The translations under genes were made by a program, and so were the position numbers. From CAWCJL01 sp963795775 (GTDB taxonomy: Bacteria; Acidobacteriota; Terriglobia; Terriglobales; Acidobacteriaceae), in assembly GCA_963795775.1 (NCBI GenBank), contig CAWCJL010000004.1, forward strand, positions 248,001 through 312,000: a DNA stretch of 64,000 bases, read 5' to 3'. This document shows positions 61,514 to 64,000 of the stretch, one piece after another. Every line of letters starts with the position of its first letter. Positions within the stretch are counted from its first letter, which is position 1. Under the pieces are notes generated by a model. The model saw only the letters and a list, made by a program, of their open reading frames with translations. It made no database searches and was not told where the DNA came from.

Positions 61514-63318
61514 TCTCCCAGTGCCTCCTTCCTCAGATTGGTCCTTACAGAGAGCTGACAGAAACTGTTCAGAGAAGCATACAGACCGAGGAATCGATCG
61601 AGAACTGCAGAAAACAGATAGGCTCCGCCGCCGGCGAACTGCCGCTCGTCCAGCTCCATTTCCACCCGGGTTCCCCGTGCGGGGCTGGTCCCGTAATCGC
61701 TGCGCATCAGGGCGAAGTGCCGCTTGCTCGCCAACTTGAGAATGCTGCCAATCTGGGTTTCCAGTTGCGGCGTTTCGCTGAAGTTGTGCACCCGCAGGAT
61801 TTCCTGCAGAGCCGGCAGCCCCTCTTCGCTGAGGGACAAGTGATTGAGCGATAGCTGGGAGATGAGGCGCCACATCTGCCCTTTGCCGCGCGGCGGGTCC
61901 ACGCTGGGCGTGGGCCGGTGCAGCGCGCGAATCCGATTCACCACTCCGAAGCCTTCTGCCTCGAAATCGCCCTCGGGTGCATTGAAATTAAGGCGGGACG
62001 GAAGATCGTAGTTGGTGCAGGTGCATTGCACGGTCAGCACCTCGGCGTTCGGTTCAGCCAGTTCGCCCTTGAGGTCCACGAGCGACAGGAAGATGTCCGA
62101 GGGGCGGCGCTCTCCGAACGGCGTATACCGCCGGGCGGCATGCCAGAATGTCCCGCGGTGCGCCGATCCGGTCTGGAAGCGAAACGCATACAGCGGGTCG
62201 ATGGGCGTAGTGGTACGGCGGCTCGGGCTGGTGGCCAGAACGCCATCGACTGAGAAGATTTCCATCATCTGCTGGTACCTGGTGTCGGGCACCACGCGAT
62301 ACTCATGCTGTGTCTGCGTGAGCAGAATCGGCTCCGCGGTTTGGCTGAACAGATTGACAATCGGCGTGCAGCCCAGCCGCAGTGTCTCCGCCGACACACC
62401 CACTTCGAGCGCCTGAAAGCGCTCCGGCCGCTCGAAGCGCGAGAAGTAAAAGAGCACTTCAACCTCTTCAGTCGGCTCAACGGCTGCCATGGTGTCAAGG
62501 CCGTTGAGTCGGAAAAAGAGGAATTTTGCGGGAAAGCTGAAGTACTCCTGCAGCAGCCGGTATCCATCAAAGGAGCGGCGCGAGTACGGTAGCAGGCTCT
62601 CCTGCTCATCGAATCCGCAGGGTTCGAGATCGGCCGGAGCGAGCTCCGCAATCTTACCGCCGGGTCGTTTCGGATTGCGTAACAGTATCCGGATACAGTT
62701 GCGTGACAGCAATTCATACAGGCTCAGTGCCACGCCACTTTCACCAGCCAGATAGAACTGCAGTGTGCGCAAGGGCAGCGCGCCCAGCGAGAGATCCTCA
62801 CCTGCGCGCAACAGGACGCGTAGCACTGCGGTCGCGCCGCTCACGCGTACAGGCGATGGAATCTGCTCTGGCTGGCGCCAGGCGCATTCGGCGACGGAAA
62901 TGGGCCAGAGTTCCACGGGATATCCCGTGCGAAAACGGCAATGCATGCCGTCCAGCGCGCGCTTACTGACCAGGTGCGTTCCCCTGGGAACGACAATGCC
63001 CGCGCTCTGTTTGCCCTGCGAAGCGTCCACCTGGAACTCGGCCACCGACATCGCGGGAAGGGGGCGCAGGTAATGCGGATAGATCAACTGCAGCAGCGCG
63101 GAGGTGACCTCAGGGAGATCATCCTCCAGCCGCAGATGAACACGCGCAGCCAAAAAGGCAAACGACTCGATCAGCCGCTCCACATGGGGATCTTCACAGC
63201 GGTCGGCCTCAAGCAATAGCCGGCTGGCAATGCGCGGATACTTGCCCCCGAACTCCGCTCCAAGCTGGCGCAGATAGGCGAGTTCCCGTTCGTAGAATTC
63301 GAGAAGCTCCTCGCGCAT
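61477..63318 (-). CDS. tssF: T6SS baseplate protein TssF
   Basis: A 613-residue protein. The N-terminal EELLEFYERELAYLRQLGAEFGGKYPRIASRL and ERLIESFAFLAARVHLRLEDDLPEVTSALLQLIYPHYLRP patterns are diagnostic for TssF/VasA. PLGTHLVSK-like VPRGTHLVSKRALDG follows, and the C-terminal SLNSFCQLSVRT is present. It bridges TssG and the hub in the baseplate. It starts two bases after the tssE stop. Confidence 0.96.
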   Translation of the reverse strand: MREELLEFYERELAYLRQLGAEFGGKYPRIASRLLLEADRCEDPHVERLIESFAFLAARVHLRLEDDLPEVTSALLQLIYPHYLRPLPAMSVAEFQVDASQGKQSAGIVVPRGTHLVSKRALDGMHCRFRTGYPVELWPISVAECAWRQPEQIPSPVRVSGATAVLRVLLRAGEDLSLGALPLRTLQFYLAGESGVALSLYELLSRNCIRILLRNPKRPGGKIAELAPADLEPCGFDEQESLLPYSRRSFDGYRLLQEYFSFPAKFLFFRLNGLDTMAAVEPTEEVEVLFYFSRFERPERFQALEVGVSAETLRLGCTPIVNLFSQTAEPILLTQTQHEYRVVPDTRYQQMMEIFSVDGVLATSPSRRTTTPIDPLYAFRFQTGSAHRGTFWHAARRYTPFGERRPSDIFLSLVDLKGELAEPNAEVLTVQCTCTNYDLPSRLNFNAPEGDFEAEGFGVVNRIRALHRPTPSVDPPRGKGQMWRLISQLSLNHLSLSEEGLPALQEILRVHNFSETPQLETQIGSILKLASKRHFALMRSDYGTSPARGTRVEMELDERQFAGGGAYLFSAVLDRFLGLYASLNSFCQLSVRTNLRKEALGEWSPRAGNRALI

Positions 63319-63320
63319 GC

Positions 63321-63782
63321 TCAGCTCACCGTGTATTCACCGCTGGTCAAGTCCAGAACGGTGTCAAACGTGATCTCTTCCGGCGCGGGATCCAGGCGGA
63401 TCTGCGCCTCAATGTGGAATCGCAACTGGCGCTTTTTCTCGGTTCCCTCTTCCACCACCACTCGGAGATTTTTCAGCCGCGGCTCGAACGCGAGAATGGA
63501 ATCATAGATGGCCTGCTGCAGGACGCGATGATCATTCGCCGATGCGAAGCTCAGAACACTGGTATCGATGAGGCCATACTGAACGACGCTCTTGCGGTCC
63601 GGCGCCGTGCGAGCGGCGGCGGGCAGTAGCGCCTGGCGCGTATTCAGCAGCCACTCCATATCGCGCTTCATTGCTTCTTTCAGAAAGCGAATGGACTGCG
63701 CGCGCGTGGCAGGCCAGTCCTCCGTGGCGATGAGCCTGTCCAGCACCGACTGCGTAACCAATGTTTCGACTGTGCGCGCCAT
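63321..63782 (-). CDS. tssE: T6SS baseplate protein TssE (gp25-like)
   Basis: A 153-residue homologue of phage gp25/lysozyme-like baseplate proteins. It has SVLDRLIATEDWPATRAQSIRFLKEAMKRDMEWLLNTRQ, then YGLIDTSVLSFASAND and ILAFEPRLKNLRVVVEEG, the gp25 core, ending in ITFDTVLDLTSGEY. TssE nucleates sheath assembly. Spacing to tssF is two bases, to the upstream gene 11, in one operon. Confidence 0.95.
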   Translation of the reverse strand: MARTVETLVTQSVLDRLIATEDWPATRAQSIRFLKEAMKRDMEWLLNTRQALLPAAARTAPDRKSVVQYGLIDTSVLSFASANDHRVLQQAIYDSILAFEPRLKNLRVVVEEGTEKKRQLRFHIEAQIRLDPAPEEITFDTVLDLTSGEYTVS

Positions 63783-63793
63783 TGCCTATTTCC

Positions 63794-64000
63794 CTACGGA
63801 GTGATCGCAAGCGCGACGGTTGGGTCAATGCGGCAGAGACGAGAGAAGAGGGCGTCGCGGTCGGCCGCAGTCATGCTGCCGTTTTGCGAGCGCAGCAGGA
63901 GCGCGAGTGGTTTCGCGATCATCTCTCCCGACTCCCAGCTTTCGAGGTTGCGCCGCTCCGTTTCTGCGATCAGCTCGCGCAATATGGGCAGGGCCACTCC
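63794..64000 (-). CDS. Probable TssA C-terminus (5' end outside window)
   Basis: The frame enters at the window edge and ends at a TAG at 63794, giving at least 68 residues. LRELIAETERRNLESWESGEMIAKPLALLLR and DRDALFSRLCRIDPTVAL resemble the C-terminal helical region of T6SS TssA proteins, which often end in R-LCR-LDP-x-x-AL. Given its place just before tssE, TssA is the best call, though another T6SS accessory protein is possible. Confidence 0.65.
   Translation of the reverse strand, partial: GVALPILRELIAETERRNLESWESGEMIAKPLALLLRSQNGSMTAADRDALFSRLCRIDPTVALAITP

Noticed and set aside
1..64000. CRISPR arrays, insertion sequences, rRNA genes, prophage structural genes
   Set aside because: No regularly spaced repeats, transposase motifs (DDE), rRNA segments or capsid/terminase genes were seen; the T6SS baseplate proteins are phage-like only by ancestry.

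Overview
The window looks like a piece of a high-GC chromosome from Acidobacteriota, probably class Terriglobia (Acidobacteriaceae-like). This is inferred from gene content: many secreted glycoside hydrolases with Ig-like or Tat leaders, a TonB-dependent receptor with a carboxypeptidase-type N-terminal domain, secreted isoaspartyl peptidases, small zinc-ribbon proteins, and a CysO-type cysteine operon. No rRNA or taxonomic marker was compared, so the placement is provisional.

Layout. 1-7.4 kb: the N-terminal part of a HAD-UbiA fusion, a secreted VWA protein, a large secreted protein of unknown function, and recQ. 7.4-28.9 kb: a glycan and metabolite locus holding a clan-A hydrolase with Ig-like repeats, a GH28-like protein, a nucleoside hydrolase, two paralogous isoaspartyl peptidases, an L-fucose-isomerase-like protein, a b561-like/YceI pair, an amidohydrolase, an AsmA-like protein, a 1-Cys peroxiredoxin, GH16, a six-hairpin glycosidase-like protein, DinB and a TonB receptor. 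28.9-30.5 kb: small orphan genes. 30.5-37.4 kb: an accessory stretch of visibly lower GC with gene relics, an imperfect repeat, an XRE regulator-YqiJ-flotillin-PspA membrane-stress operon and an excisionase-like small protein; it ends at a tRNA-Pro(UGG). 37.6-51.4 kb: mostly housekeeping genes (YggX, phospholipase C-like, gltX, ohr, rsmD, an M50-like CBS protein, rsmI, the cysM-mec-cysO-moeZ operon, a YncE-type propeller, pgsA). tRNA-Val(GAC) follows. 52.9-64 kb: a type VI secretion cluster on the minus strand, in transcription order tssA(partial)-tssE-tssF-tssG-clpV-vgrG-PAAR-two unknown genes-PP2C phosphatase.

How the parts work together. The hydrolases, isomerase-like protein and receptor suggest use of plant or fungal polysaccharide. 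CysM, the JAMM protease, CysO and MoeZ form a protein-thiocarboxylate route to cysteine, and here the sulfur carrier carries a six-residue tail beyond its GG. Flotillin, YqiJ and PspA form a membrane-integrity module. The T6SS is an antagonism device whose PAAR protein has a long extension.

Overarching oddity. Seven otherwise intact genes (recQ, fucose-isomerase-like, b561-like, flotillin, gltX twice, the M50-like gene, the YncE-like gene twice) are broken by frameshifts. Each is repaired by removing one base per site, never by adding one. Uniform single-base insertions, two of them in a probably essential tRNA synthetase, point to sequencing or assembly insertion errors rather than pseudogenes, and should be resolved before any gene-loss claim.
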